Part shown: positions 17,157 through 26,347 of the stretch, piece after piece | How the letters are laid out: each line of letters opens with the position of its first letter | Position numbering within the stretch: position 1 is the stretch's first letter | Assembly: GCA_001724995.1 (NCBI GenBank) | Contig: MEFD01000014.1 | Coordinates: forward strand, 124,001-188,000 | Length of the DNA stretch: 64,000 nucleotides | Direction: 5' to 3' | Source of the DNA: Rubrivivax sp. SCN 71-131 | Lineage (GTDB): Bacteria > Pseudomonadota > Gammaproteobacteria > Burkholderiales > Burkholderiaceae_C | Made by a program: the position numbers and the translations under genes | The notes under the pieces: model-generated | Told to the model about the DNA's origin: nothing | Seen by the model: only the letters and a program-made list of their open reading frames with translations | Databases searched by the model: none

Positions 17157-19865
17157 ATGCGCGCATCACCGGCGTCGGCGCCCGCCGCGCTCGAGGCGGG
17201 CGTGCCGGCCGCTCCAGCGGCACTCGTGGCCCCGCCGGCGGCAGGCGCAGCGGCGTCCCCCTCGGCCGCCGAGTTCGACCCGGCGGCGCTGCGCCGACGC
17301 TTCCTCGACGGCAAGGCGCAGTTGCTGGCGGCCTTTGCCGCCTCGCCGCCACGCGCCGCGGCGGCGACGCGGCTGCTGCGTGCCCTCACCCGCCACGTCG
17401 ACCAGACACTGTGCGCGCTGTGGCAGCACGCCGGCATGCCGGCGCAGGCAGCGCTCGTGGCCGTCGGCGGCTACGGACGCGAGGAGCTCTTCCCCGCGTC
17501 CGACGTCGACGTCATGATCCTGCTCGAATCGACCGCGCAGGAAGATCTGCCGCAGCAGGCGATCGAGCGCTTCGTCACCGCGTGCTGGGACAGCGGCCTG
17601 GAGATCGGCTCCTCGGTGCGCAGCATCGACGAGTGCCTGGTCCAGGCGCAGCGCGACATCACCGTGCAGACCGCGGTGCTCGAGGGCCGCCTCGTCTGCG
17701 GCGAGCGCACGCTCGAGCAGCGGCTGCGCCGCGCGCTCGAGGCCGCCACCGAGCCGCTTGCCTTCCTGCGCGCGAAGACGCTCGAGCTGCGCCAGCGCCA
17801 CGTCAAGTACGAGGGCACGCCCTACGCGCTCGAACCCAACTGCAAGGAAAGCCCGGGCGGCCTGCGCGACCTGCAGGTCGTGATCTGGGTGGCGCGGGCC
17901 GCCGGCCTCGGGCGTACCTGGCGCGAACTCTGCGCCAAGGGGCTGGTGACGCCGTTCGAGGCGCGCCGGCTGCACCAGCACGAGGGCCTGCTCAAGCTCA
18001 TCCGCGCGCGGCTGCACCTGGTGGCCGGGCGGCGCGAGGACCGCTTGCTGTTCGACCTGCAGACCGCCGTGGCCGCAGGCTTCGGCCTGCAGTCGAAGCA
18101 CGAGCAGCACAGCTCCGAGCAGCTGATGCATCGCTACTACTGGGCGGCCAAGGCAGTGACGCAGCTCAACCAGATCCTGTTGCTGAACATCAAGGAGCGC
18201 ATCACCGACACCGAGCGCGCGCCGATGCGGCCGATCAACGACCGCTTCCTCGACCGCGGCGGCTTCCTCGAAGTCGCGCGCGACAGCCTGTACGAGGAGG
18301 ATCCGCACGCCATTCTCGAGACCTTCCTCGTCTTCCAGCAGACGCCGGGCCTGCGCGGGCTGTCGGCGCGCACCTTGCGCGCGCTCTACAACACGCGCAC
18401 GCTGATGGGTGCGCAGTTCCGCCGCGACCCGCGCAACCGCGAGCTCTTCATGCAGATCCTGCGCCAGCCGCAGGGCCAGACGCACGTGCTGCGGCAGATG
18501 AACGCCACCAGCGTGCTCGGGCGCTATCTGTGGGTCTTCCGCCGCATCGTCGGGCGCATGCAGCACGACCTGTTCCACGTCTACACCGTCGACCAGCACA
18601 TCCTGATGGTGGTGCGCAACGTGCGCCGCTTCCTGATCCCCGAGCACGCGCACGAGTACCCCCTGTGCAGCCGGCTCGCCGCGGGCTTCGACCGTCCCTG
18701 GGTGCTGTACGTCGCCGCGCTCTTTCACGACGTCGCCAAGGGTCGCCGCGGCGATCACAGCGAGCTCGGCGCGCGCGAGGTGCGGCGCTTCTGCCGTGCG
18801 CACGGGGTGGCGCCTGCCGACGCGCGCCTGATCGAGTTCCTGGTGCGCGAGCACCTGAACATGAGCCGCGTGGCGCAGAAGGAGGACCTCTACGACCCCG
18901 AGGTGATCATGCGCTTTGCCGCGCTCGTGGGCGACGCGCGCACGCTCACCGCGCTCTACCTGCTGACCGTGGCCGACGTCCGCGGCACCGGACCGACGGT
19001 GTGGAACGCCTGGAAGGGCAAGCTGCTCGAGGACCTCTACCAGCTCACGCTGCGCGCCCTCGGCGGCGCGCAGCCGGACCTGCAGGCGCAGATCGAGGCG
19101 CGCCGGCAGCAGGCGCGCGCGCAGCTCGCGCAGCGCGGCGCCCCGCCCGGCTGCGAGCAGCCGCTGTGGCAGACGCTGGACGTGGGCTACTTCGCGCGCC
19201 ACGACGCCGAGGAGATGGCCTGGCACGCGCAGTCGCTGGCCGGGCATGTCGGCGTCGGCGTCGGCGCGGCGGTGGTGCGCGCGCGCCGCTCGCTGAGCGG
19301 CGACGGCCTGCAGGTGCTGCTCTACGTACATGACCAGCCGGACCTGTTCGCGCGCATCTGCGGCTACTTCGACCGCCACGGCTTCAGCATCCAGGATGCG
19401 CGCGTGCACACCACGAGCGACGGCTTCGCGCTCGACACCTTCCAGGTCGTGGGCCCGCTGCCCGACCCCGACGACGAGGCCGAAGGCTATCGGCTGCTGG
19501 TGGCGCAGGTGCAGGCACAGGCGCTCGCCGCCATCCAGCGCAGCGGCCCGCTGCCGCCGCCGACGCGCGGCCGTGTCTCGCGGCGCGTGCGCTCCTTTCC
19601 GGAGACGCCCAGTGTCACGCTGACGCCGGACGAGCGCGCGCAGCGCTGGCTGCTGACGGTCACCGCCAGCGACCGGGTCGGCCTGCTCTACGCCATCGCG
19701 CGCGTGCTGGCGCAGCACGGCATCAACCTGCAGCTGGCCAAGGTGACCACGCTCGGCGAGCGCGTCGAGGACGTCTTCCTCATCGACGGCGACATGCTGC
19801 AGCAGCCCAAGGTGCAGTTGCAGATCGAGAACGAGCTGCTCGACGCCATCGGCACGCCGGCCTGA
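17157..19865 (+). CDS. glnD: [protein-PII] uridylyltransferase / uridylyl-removing enzyme
   Basis: A 902-residue bifunctional nitrogen sensor that uridylylates PII when glutamine is low and deuridylylates it when glutamine is high. Domains in order: nucleotidyltransferase with GGYGREELFPASDVDVM (about residues 103-120), PII-uridylyltransferase helical region, HD hydrolase domain with FHDVAKGRRGDHSELG (about 522-540), and two C-terminal ACT domains (about 715-790 and 830-900) that sense glutamine. Length matches E. coli GlnD (890). ATG at 17157 lies 14 bp after map. The Ala/Pro-rich first 50 residues are variable. Functionally linked to glnA-ntrBC at 41-46 kb. Confidence 0.97.
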   Translation: MRASPASAPAALEAGVPAAPAALVAPPAAGAAASPSAAEFDPAALRRRFLDGKAQLLAAFAASPPRAAAATRLLRALTRHVDQTLCALWQHAGMPAQAALVAVGGYGREELFPASDVDVMILLESTAQEDLPQQAIERFVTACWDSGLEIGSSVRSIDECLVQAQRDITVQTAVLEGRLVCGERTLEQRLRRALEAATEPLAFLRAKTLELRQRHVKYEGTPYALEPNCKESPGGLRDLQVVIWVARAAGLGRTWRELCAKGLVTPFEARRLHQHEGLLKLIRARLHLVAGRREDRLLFDLQTAVAAGFGLQSKHEQHSSEQLMHRYYWAAKAVTQLNQILLLNIKERITDTERAPMRPINDRFLDRGGFLEVARDSLYEEDPHAILETFLVFQQTPGLRGLSARTLRALYNTRTLMGAQFRRDPRNRELFMQILRQPQGQTHVLRQMNATSVLGRYLWVFRRIVGRMQHDLFHVYTVDQHILMVVRNVRRFLIPEHAHEYPLCSRLAAGFDRPWVLYVAALFHDVAKGRRGDHSELGAREVRRFCRAHGVAPADARLIEFLVREHLNMSRVAQKEDLYDPEVIMRFAALVGDARTLTALYLLTVADVRGTGPTVWNAWKGKLLEDLYQLTLRALGGAQPDLQAQIEARRQQARAQLAQRGAPPGCEQPLWQTLDVGYFARHDAEEMAWHAQSLAGHVGVGVGAAVVRARRSLSGDGLQVLLYVHDQPDLFARICGYFDRHGFSIQDARVHTTSDGFALDTFQVVGPLPDPDDEAEGYRLLVAQVQAQALAAIQRSGPLPPPTRGRVSRRVRSFPETPSVTLTPDERAQRWLLTVTASDRVGLLYAIARVLAQHGINLQLAKVTTLGERVEDVFLIDGDMLQQPKVQLQIENELLDAIGTPA

Positions 19866-19896
19866 AACCGCCCACCCCGCCCGAGCCCCGCGCCCC

Positions 19897-21000
19897 ATGG
19901 CCCAGTCGCCCCAGCCCGTCAGCATCGAGGACGCCCTCGCAGGCGACGCCTTCGACGCGCTGATCGACGCGCGCTCGCCGGCCGAGTTCGCCGAGGACCA
20001 CCTGCCCGGGGCGCTCAACTGGCCGGTGCTGGACGACGCGCAGCGGGCGCGCGTGGGCACGCTCTACGTGCAGGATTCGCCCTTGGCGGCGCGCAAGCTC
20101 GGCGCAACACTGGCCTGCCGCAACATCGCCGCGCACCTCGAGGCGCAGCTCGCGGACAAGCCGCGCGAGTGGCGGCCGCTCGTCTACTGCTGGCGCGGCG
20201 GGCAGCGCTCGGGCAGCCTGGCGCTTGTCCTGGCGCAGGTCGGCTTTCGCACCGGGCAGCTGCGGGGCGGCTACAAGGCCTTTCGCGCCCATGTGCGCAC
20301 GCAGCTCCAGACGTTGCCCGCGCCGCTGCGCTTCGTCGTGTTGTGCGGGCGCACCGGCAGCGGCAAGACGCGGCTGCTGCAGGCGCTGCGCGCGGCCGGC
20401 GCCCAGGTGCTGGACCTCGAAGGGCTGGCGCATCACCGCGGCTCGGTGCTCGGTGCGCTGCCCGGTCTGCCGCAGCCGACGCAGAAGCAGTTCGACACGC
20501 GGGTATGGCACGCGCTGCAGAGCCTGGACCCGGCGCGCGCGGTGTTCGTCGAAAGCGAAAGCGCGAAGATCGGCCGCCTGTCGGTGCCGCCGGCGCTGCT
20601 GGCGCACATGCACGACAAGGGGCAGCCGCTGCGCCTGCGCACCGCCGACGCCGCACGCGCGGAGCTGCTGCTCGCCGACTACGCGCAGAGCACGCTCGCG
20701 CCCGAGGCGCTGTGCACGCTGCTGGAGGGCCTGCGCGCGCTGCGCGGCGGCGAACGCGTCGAGCGCTGGCAGGCGCTGGCGCGCGCGCGGCAGTGGCCGC
20801 AGCTCGTCGCGGCGCTGCTGCACGAGCACTACGATCCGCTCTACGAGCGCTCGATGCAGCGCAGCTACGCTGGCCTGGCGCAGGCGCCGCAGCTGCAGGT
20901 CGAGCGCGGCGATGACGCGGAGTTCGCCGCGCTCGCCGCCACGCTGCGCGCGCAGGCCGAGGCCGGGATCGAAGACCATGGCCTGGACTGCCCGGCCTGA
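19897..21000 (+). CDS. mnmH: tRNA 2-selenouridine synthase
   Basis: A 367-residue protein with an N-terminal rhodanese domain whose active Cys lies in VYCWRGGQRSGS (about residue 98), then a P-loop CGRTGSGKTRLL (about 149-160). This pairing is diagnostic of MnmH (SelU/YbbB), which geranylates 2-thiouridine at the wobble position of Lys/Glu/Gln tRNAs and then replaces the group with selenium from selenophosphate. It requires SelD, which is not in the window. It follows glnD by 31 bp and precedes the DUF2189 gene by 18 bp. Confidence 0.93.
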   Translation: MAQSPQPVSIEDALAGDAFDALIDARSPAEFAEDHLPGALNWPVLDDAQRARVGTLYVQDSPLAARKLGATLACRNIAAHLEAQLADKPREWRPLVYCWRGGQRSGSLALVLAQVGFRTGQLRGGYKAFRAHVRTQLQTLPAPLRFVVLCGRTGSGKTRLLQALRAAGAQVLDLEGLAHHRGSVLGALPGLPQPTQKQFDTRVWHALQSLDPARAVFVESESAKIGRLSVPPALLAHMHDKGQPLRLRTADAARAELLLADYAQSTLAPEALCTLLEGLRALRGGERVERWQALARARQWPQLVAALLHEHYDPLYERSMQRSYAGLAQAPQLQVERGDDAEFAALAATLRAQAEAGIEDHGLDCPA

Positions 21001-21018
21001 AGCCACGCCACCGCGACC

Positions 21019-21822
21019 ATGCCCCCCATGCTGCAGCGCAACCACCAGGCCCTGATCGAATCCCGCGTCTTCGCCGACCGCCGGGTCCCGCTGCTGCGGC
21101 CGCTGGCCTGGCTGGCGCGCGGCTGGGTCGACTTCACGCACTGCCCCGGCCCGGGCCTGCTGCACGGCCTGGCCGCGTTCGCCTTCGGCATGCTGCTGCT
21201 GACGCTGGCACGCGAGCGCTTCTGGCTGCTGGCGGGCGCCTTCACGGGTTTCCTGCTCGTGGCCCCGATCCTCTGCACCGGGCTCTACGCCGTCAGTCGC
21301 GATCTCGAGCAGGGACTGCGCCCGGGCGTGGCCACGGCGCTGCGCCTCTGGCATCCGGGGCATCGGCGGCTCGTGCTCTTCGGCAGCCTGCTGGCGCTGG
21401 CCGGCAGCGGCTGGGTGCTGACCTCGGCGGCGCTGATCACGCGCTTCGCGGCGGTCCCCGTGGCCCGTCCCGAGGACTTCCTGCGCGGCGTCGTGCTGGC
21501 ACCGCAGGGCTGGCTGTTCGAGGCCTGGCTGGCGCTCGGCGCGCTGCTGGCGGCGCCGCTCTTCGCCTCCAGCGTGGTCACCATCCCGCTGCTGCTCGAG
21601 CGCGGCATCGGCGTGCTTGGCGCCGTGCTCACGAGCTGGCGCGTGGTGCTGGCCAATCCGGCGGTCCTGGCGCTGTGGGCGGCGCTGCTGCTGGCGCTCA
21701 CGCTGCTGGCGATGGCGCCGCTGCTGCTGGGCCTGGTGGTCGTCGTGCCCTGGCTCGCGCACGCGAGCTGGCACGCCTACCGCGACCTCGTCGACCCGCC
21801 GCACGCGCAGCCGCACCGCTGA
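21019..21822 (+). CDS. DUF2189 family integral membrane protein
   Basis: A 267-residue membrane protein with about six hydrophobic segments. The N-terminal block RPLAWLARGWVDF and the segment AGAFTGFLLVAPILCTGLYA are typical of DUF2189 proteins, found near respiratory or central genes in alpha- and betaproteobacteria. Function unknown. It starts 18 bp after mnmH and ends 7 bp before the small DUF2788 gene, so it is almost certainly part of the same transcript. Confidence 0.75.
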   Translation: MPPMLQRNHQALIESRVFADRRVPLLRPLAWLARGWVDFTHCPGPGLLHGLAAFAFGMLLLTLARERFWLLAGAFTGFLLVAPILCTGLYAVSRDLEQGLRPGVATALRLWHPGHRRLVLFGSLLALAGSGWVLTSAALITRFAAVPVARPEDFLRGVVLAPQGWLFEAWLALGALLAAPLFASSVVTIPLLLERGIGVLGAVLTSWRVVLANPAVLALWAALLLALTLLAMAPLLLGLVVVVPWLAHASWHAYRDLVDPPHAQPHR

Positions 21823-21829
21823 GGGCGCG

Positions 21830-22048
21830 ATGTTCGGCTACACCGAGGAGCAGATCGCGCAGTTCGGCCTGACGTTCGGCGTCAGCGCCTTCATGCTCTA
21901 CATGGTGTTCATCATCTTCCAGCTCGCGCGCGAGTCCAAGGCCGGGCGCTTCGGCACCTTCGTGCTCTTTCTCGCCCTGGGCTTCGGCATGGTCGGCTTC
22001 GCGGCCAAGGGCGTCATCAAGTACTTCCTCGCCGGGGTCGGCGAATGA
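21830..22048 (+). CDS. small DUF2788 membrane protein
   Basis: A 72-residue protein with two predicted transmembrane helices (about 12-32 and 40-65). The first begins FGLTFGVSAFMLYMVFIIF; a short loop KAGRFG separates them. Size and pattern match the DUF2788 family, whose function is unknown. ATG at 21830 is 7 bp after the DUF2189 stop; a longer upstream frame is a shadow. Its stop overlaps the YitT-family start (ATGA), indicating translational coupling. Confidence 0.75.
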   Translation: MFGYTEEQIAQFGLTFGVSAFMLYMVFIIFQLARESKAGRFGTFVLFLALGFGMVGFAAKGVIKYFLAGVGE

Positions 22049-22653
22049 CGTCGGCGCAGGCGCCGCGCCACAGCCTGCTCGAGGACGCGCAGGCGCTGGC
22101 CACCGGGACGCTCTTCGTCGCCCTGGCGCTGGTGCTGTTCAGGCAGGTCGGCATGATCACGGGCGGCGTCACCGGCCTGGGGCTGGTGATCCACTACGCC
22201 ACCGGCTGGCCCTTCGGCGCCGTGTTCTTCGTCCTCAACCTGCCCTTCTACCTGCTGGCCTGGCGGCGCATGGGCTGGCGCTTCACGCTCAAGACCTTCC
22301 TCGCCGTGGGCCTGCTCGCGCTCCTGACCGAGGCGCTGCCGCATTGGCTCGTGCTCGGCCCGGTCAACCCGATCTTCGCGGCGGTGGCCGGCGGCCTGAT
22401 GGCCGGAGCGGGCTTCCTGATCCTCTTTCGCCACGAGTCCAGCCTGGGCGGCGTGAACGTGCTCGCCCTGTGGCTGCAGGAGCGCCGCGGCTGGCGCGCG
22501 GGCAAGGTACAGATGGGCATCGACGTCGCCATCCTGCTCGCCGCCATGCCCTGGGTGCAACCGGCGCTGCTGGCGCTCTCGGTGCTCGGTGCGCTGGCCC
22601 TGAACTTCGCCCTCGCCGTCAACCACAAGCCCGGGCGTTACGTCGCCGTCTAG
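22045..22653 (+). CDS. YitT family membrane protein
   Basis: A 202-residue membrane protein with five or six transmembrane helices. The motif [15 protein letters not shown] near residues 35-50 and [20 protein letters not shown] later match the two glycine-rich repeats of the YitT/DUF161 family. The transport or regulatory role is not established. Coupled to the upstream small membrane protein by ATGA and followed after 10 bp by the pseudouridine synthase gene. Confidence 0.8.
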   Translation: MTSAQAPRHSLLEDAQALATGTLFVALALVLFRQVGMITGGVTGLGLVIHYATGWPFGAVFFVLNLPFYLLAWRRMGWRFTLKTFLAVGLLALLTEALPHWLVLGPVNPIFAAVAGGLMAGAGFLILFRHESSLGGVNVLALWLQERRGWRAGKVQMGIDVAILLAAMPWVQPALLALSVLGALALNFALAVNHKPGRYVAV

Positions 22654-22663
22654 ATCCCCCGCC

Positions 22664-23497
22664 ATGCCCACCCGCAAGACGCTGCACCTGCAGCCCCGCG
22701 CCGCAGCGCGCGCGCCCGCCGCGCCGCGGCCGCCCGAACCCGCGGCCGCGTCCGCGCAAGGGCAGCGCGTCTCCAAGCTCATGACCGAGCGGGGCCTGGC
22801 CTCGCGCCGCGAGGCCGATGCCTGGATCGAGGCCGGCTGGGTGACGGTCGACGGCCAGGTGGCGCAGCTCGGACAGCGCGCCGCGGCGGACGCCGTGATC
22901 GGCATCGACGAGCGCGCGCGCACGCAGCAGGCGCGGCGCGTGACGATCCTGCTGCACAAGCCGATGGGCTACGTCAGCGGCCAGGCCGAGGACGGCTACG
23001 CGCCGGCCTCGGTGCTGATCCGTCCCGAGAACCACTGGAGCGGCGACCGCTCGCGCGAGCGCTTCCATGCGGGGCAGCTGCGGGGTCTTGCGCCGGCAGG
23101 GCGGCTGGACATCGATTCCACCGGCCTGCTCGTGCTGACGCAGGACGGGCGCGTGGCCAAGCTGCTGATCGGCGACCAGACGCGCGTGGAAAAGGAGTAC
23201 CTGGTTCGCGTGGCCTGGCGCGGCCCGGGCCGGCTGCCCGACGCCGATCTCGAGCGCCTGCGCCACGGCCTGGAACTCGACGGCGTGCAGCTGCGCCCGG
23301 CGCGCGTGAGCTGGCAGAACGAGGACCAGCTGCGCTTCGTGCTGCGCGAGGGCCGCAAGCGCCAGGTGCGCCGCATGTGCGCGCTCGTCGGGCTCGAGGT
23401 GCTGGCGCTCAAGCGCGTGCGCATCGGCAGCATCGTTCTCGGCGCGCTGCCGCCGGGGCAATGGCGGTACCTCGATGAGCACGAGCGCTTCGTCTAG
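22664..23497 (+). CDS. 23S rRNA/tRNA pseudouridine synthase, RluF-like
   Basis: A 277-residue enzyme of the RsuA/RluB/E/F family. After a 30-residue Ala/Pro-rich tail comes an S4 RNA-binding domain ([19 protein letters not shown]), then the catalytic domain with [14 protein letters not shown] containing the catalytic Asp (about residue 149), and [14 protein letters not shown]. The pair PMGYVSGQ and PENHW is typical of RluF, which modifies 23S rRNA U2604 (E. coli numbering) and tRNA-Tyr. The target assignment is by similarity only. It overlaps the start of the MFS gene by 23 bp. Confidence 0.85.
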   Translation: MPTRKTLHLQPRAAARAPAAPRPPEPAAASAQGQRVSKLMTERGLASRREADAWIEAGWVTVDGQVAQLGQRAAADAVIGIDERARTQQARRVTILLHKPMGYVSGQAEDGYAPASVLIRPENHWSGDRSRERFHAGQLRGLAPAGRLDIDSTGLLVLTQDGRVAKLLIGDQTRVEKEYLVRVAWRGPGRLPDADLERLRHGLELDGVQLRPARVSWQNEDQLRFVLREGRKRQVRRMCALVGLEVLALKRVRIGSIVLGALPPGQWRYLDEHERFV

Positions 23498-24698
23498 CGC
23501 GACCGCCCCCGCTCGCCCGGGCAAGGCACGCGTCGCGCTCGCGCTGTCGCTGCTGCTCGGGCTGCAGCCGGTCACCACCGACCTCTACCTGCCGGCGCTG
23601 CCGCAGCTCACGCAGGCGCTGGGCGCGTCGATGACGATGGCGCAGCAGACCCTGGCCGCGCTGCTGCTGGCCTTCGGCCTGGCGCAGCTCGCATGGGGGC
23701 CGGTGGCCGACCGCGTCGGAAGGCGACCGGTGCTGCTGTGGGGCCTGTCGATGTACGCGCTGGCCAGCCTGGCCTGCGCGCTGGCGCCGAGCGTCGAGCT
23801 GCTCGTGCTCGCGCGCTTCGTGCAGGGCCTGGGCATGGGCGCGGCCGTGGTCTGTGCCCGCGCCCTGGTGCGCGATCTCTACGACCCGCTGGAAGGCGCG
23901 CGCGTGATGGCCTGGGGCATGACCGGCCTGGGCGTGCTGGCGATCAGCAGCCCCTTGATCGGCGGCGCGGTGACGGCGCTGGCGGGCTGGCGCGTGGCGC
24001 TGGCCGTGGTCGCCCTCGTCGGCGCCGCGGTGCTCGCCTTCATCTTCTGGCGCATGCCGGAGACGGCGCCGCTGCTGCGCCCAGACGCGACACGGCCCGG
24101 CGTGCTGCTGGCCAATCTGCGCCGCATCGCCGGGCACCGCGTCTTCATTGCCTGGGCGCTGCTGACCAGCTCCAGCTACGCCGGACTGTTCACGATGCTG
24201 GCGAGTTCGTCCTTCGTCTTCATCGACGTGCTCGGCGTGAGCCCGACCGCCTACGGGCTGCTGCTGGGCAGCTATTCCATCGCCTACATCGCCGGCACCT
24301 TCGTCTGCCGGCGCTGGGTGCTGCGCTTCGGCCCGATCGGCGCGGTGCAACGGGCGGCCATGCTGACGCTGGCCGGCGGCGCCAGCATGGCCGGCCTGAC
24401 GCTGCTGGGCGTGCAGTCGGTGTGGGCGATCGCGCTGCCGCAACTGCTGTTCGCGGTCGGCCACGGCGTGCACCAGCCGGTGAGCCAGACGGCCGCGGTC
24501 GGGCCCTTCCCGGACCAGGCCGGCACCGCTTCGGCGCTGGCCGGCTTCATGGTCGCGGCGCTCGCCTACGCCAGCGGGCTGTGGCTGGGCGTGGCCCTGG
24601 ACGGCACCGTGCGCCCGTTGACCTACGGCGTGGGCTTCTGGTCGCTCGTCATCAGCACCGCGGCCTGGACGCTGGTGCGGCGCTTGCAGCGGACGTGA
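23475..24698 (+). CDS. Bcr/CflA family multidrug efflux MFS transporter
   Basis: A 407-residue inner-membrane transporter with 12 hydrophobic segments. [11 protein letters not shown] in helix 1 and [16 protein letters not shown] in the helix 2-3 loop (MFS motif A) are Bcr/CflA hallmarks; [15 protein letters not shown] is the helix-4 motif. Relatives export bicyclomycin, sulfonamides, chloramphenicol or cysteine by proton antiport; the substrate here is unknown. The gene begins inside the pseudouridine synthase gene and ends 3 bp before miaA, so it is translated from the same message. Confidence 0.88.
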   Translation: MSTSASSSATAPARPGKARVALALSLLLGLQPVTTDLYLPALPQLTQALGASMTMAQQTLAALLLAFGLAQLAWGPVADRVGRRPVLLWGLSMYALASLACALAPSVELLVLARFVQGLGMGAAVVCARALVRDLYDPLEGARVMAWGMTGLGVLAISSPLIGGAVTALAGWRVALAVVALVGAAVLAFIFWRMPETAPLLRPDATRPGVLLANLRRIAGHRVFIAWALLTSSSYAGLFTMLASSSFVFIDVLGVSPTAYGLLLGSYSIAYIAGTFVCRRWVLRFGPIGAVQRAAMLTLAGGASMAGLTLLGVQSVWAIALPQLLFAVGHGVHQPVSQTAAVGPFPDQAGTASALAGFMVAALAYASGLWLGVALDGTVRPLTYGVGFWSLVISTAAWTLVRRLQRT

Positions 24699-24701
24699 AG
24701 G

Positions 24702-25652
24702 GTGGCTGAAGTCCGCGTCGCGCTGCAGGGCCTGTGCCTGGCCGGTCCGACGGCCTCGGGCAAGACGCAGCTCGCGCTGGCGTTCGCGCGCGCGCTCGCG
24801 AGCCGGCAGCGCATCGAGGTCATCAGCGTCGACTCCGCGCTCGTCTACCGCGGCATGGACATCGGCACCGCCAAGCCGAGCGCCGCCGAGCGTGCCGAGC
24901 TGCCGCATCACCTGGTCGACATCCTCGATCCGACCGAGGCGTACTCGGCCGCGCGCTTCGTCGTGGAGGCGACACGGCTCGCCGCCGAGATCCGCGCGCG
25001 CGGTGCGCTGCCGCTGCTGGTGGGCGGCACCATGCTCTACTTCAAGGCCTTGCGCGAAGGCCTGGACGCCATGCCGCCGGCCGATGCGGCGCTGCGGCAG
25101 GCGCTGGATGCGCGCGCTGCGCGCGAAGGCTGGCCGGCGCTGCACGCCGAGCTCGCGCGCGTCGATCCGGTCAGCGCGGCGCGGCTGGCGCCGCACGACG
25201 CGCAGCGCATCCAGCGCGCGCTCGAGGTCCACGCCGCGAGCGGCCGCCCGCTCGCCGACTGGCAGCGCGGCGCGCGCGAAGCCGACGCCGCCGCCTGGCC
25301 GATGGTGGCGCTCGAGCCCGCCTCGCGCGCCTGGCTGCACGCGCGCATCGCCGAGCGCTTCGAGGCCATGCTGGCCGCCGGCCTGCTCGACGAAGTGCGC
25401 CGCCTGCGCGCGCGCGGCGACCTGCACGCGGGCCTGCCCTCGATGCGCTGCGTCGGCTACCGCCAGGCCTGGGAGGCGCTCGAGCACGGCGACACCGCCA
25501 CGCTCGCCGAGCGCGGCATCGCCGCCACGCGCCAGCTCGCCAAGCGCCAGCTCACGTGGCTGCGCGGCACGGCGCGCACTGTCGTCGACTGCGACGGGCC
25601 GGACGCGCTGCAGCGCGGCTGCGCGGCGCTGACCGCGCTTGCCTCTATGTGA
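24702..25652 (+). CDS. miaA: tRNA dimethylallyltransferase
   Basis: A 316-residue enzyme that adds the dimethylallyl group to A37 of tRNAs reading UNN codons. Seen: P-loop [13 protein letters not shown] (about residues 12-24), the [16 protein letters not shown] substrate loop, [12 protein letters not shown], and [10 protein letters not shown] in the C-terminal part. The start is GTG at 24702, giving a normal N-terminus 3 bp after the MFS stop; later ATGs would remove the P-loop. It is followed after 2 bp by the ABC ATPase gene. Confidence 0.95.
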   Translation: MAEVRVALQGLCLAGPTASGKTQLALAFARALASRQRIEVISVDSALVYRGMDIGTAKPSAAERAELPHHLVDILDPTEAYSAARFVVEATRLAAEIRARGALPLLVGGTMLYFKALREGLDAMPPADAALRQALDARAAREGWPALHAELARVDPVSAARLAPHDAQRIQRALEVHAASGRPLADWQRGAREADAAAWPMVALEPASRAWLHARIAERFEAMLAAGLLDEVRRLRARGDLHAGLPSMRCVGYRQAWEALEHGDTATLAERGIAATRQLAKRQLTWLRGTARTVVDCDGPDALQRGCAALTALASM

Positions 25653-25654
25653 AG

Positions 25655-26347
25655 ATGCCGCACATGCTGCAGGTCGAGGGTCTTGGCAAGCGCTGCGGCA
25701 CGGTGCCGGTGTTCAGCGACGTCGACTTCGCGCTCGCGGGCGGCGAGTTCGTCGCCCTCGTCGGCGAGTCGGGCGTGGGCAAGTCGACGCTGCTGAACTG
25801 CATCGCCGGGCTGGACGAGGCGGACACGGGACGCATCACCGTGGACGGCGTCGAGGTCACGCGCGCCGACGCGCGCGAGCGTGCACGGCTGCGCCGCGTC
25901 GTGCTCGGCTTCGTCTTCCAGGCCTTTCACGTGCTGCCGCACCTGAGCGTGGCCGAGAACGTGGCGCTGCCGCTGCTGCTGCAGGGCCGGCCCGATGCGG
26001 CGCGCGTGCAGGCGATGCTCGAGGCCGTCGGCCTTGGCGCCCTCGGCGCGCGGCAGCCGGCGCAGCTCTCGGGCGGCGAGCTTCAGCGCGTGGCGATCGC
26101 GCGCGCCTGCGTGCACCGGCCACGCCTCATCCTCGCCGACGAGCCCACGGGCAACCTCGACCCGGCCACGGCCGCACGCGTGCTCGCGCTGCTGCACGCG
26201 CAGGTGCGCCAGGCCGGCGCAGCCTGCCTGCTCGTCACGCATTCGCAAGCGGCGACGCAGCACGCTGACCGTGTGCTCCGTCTCAGTGCCACGGGGATCG
26301 ACGCGCCTGCAACGGGGTTCGAGCGCGCTGCGGCGACGTCGCGATGA
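25655..26347 (+). CDS. ABC transporter ATP-binding protein, LolD/MacB (AttE-like) type
   Basis: A 230-residue ATPase with Walker A GESGVGKST (residues 36-44), signature LSGGELQRVAIARA (about 137) and Walker B LILADEPTGNLDP. The EPTGNLD form is typical of ATPases that partner FtsX-type permeases in mechanotransmission or lipoprotein/antibiotic export. ATG at 25655 is used; ATG at 25664 is an equally plausible start. The stop overlaps the permease start (ATGA). With the next two genes it forms an AttEFGH-like module. Confidence 0.88.
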   Translation: MPHMLQVEGLGKRCGTVPVFSDVDFALAGGEFVALVGESGVGKSTLLNCIAGLDEADTGRITVDGVEVTRADARERARLRRVVLGFVFQAFHVLPHLSVAENVALPLLLQGRPDAARVQAMLEAVGLGALGARQPAQLSGGELQRVAIARACVHRPRLILADEPTGNLDPATAARVLALLHAQVRQAGAACLLVTHSQAATQHADRVLRLSATGIDAPATGFERAAATSR

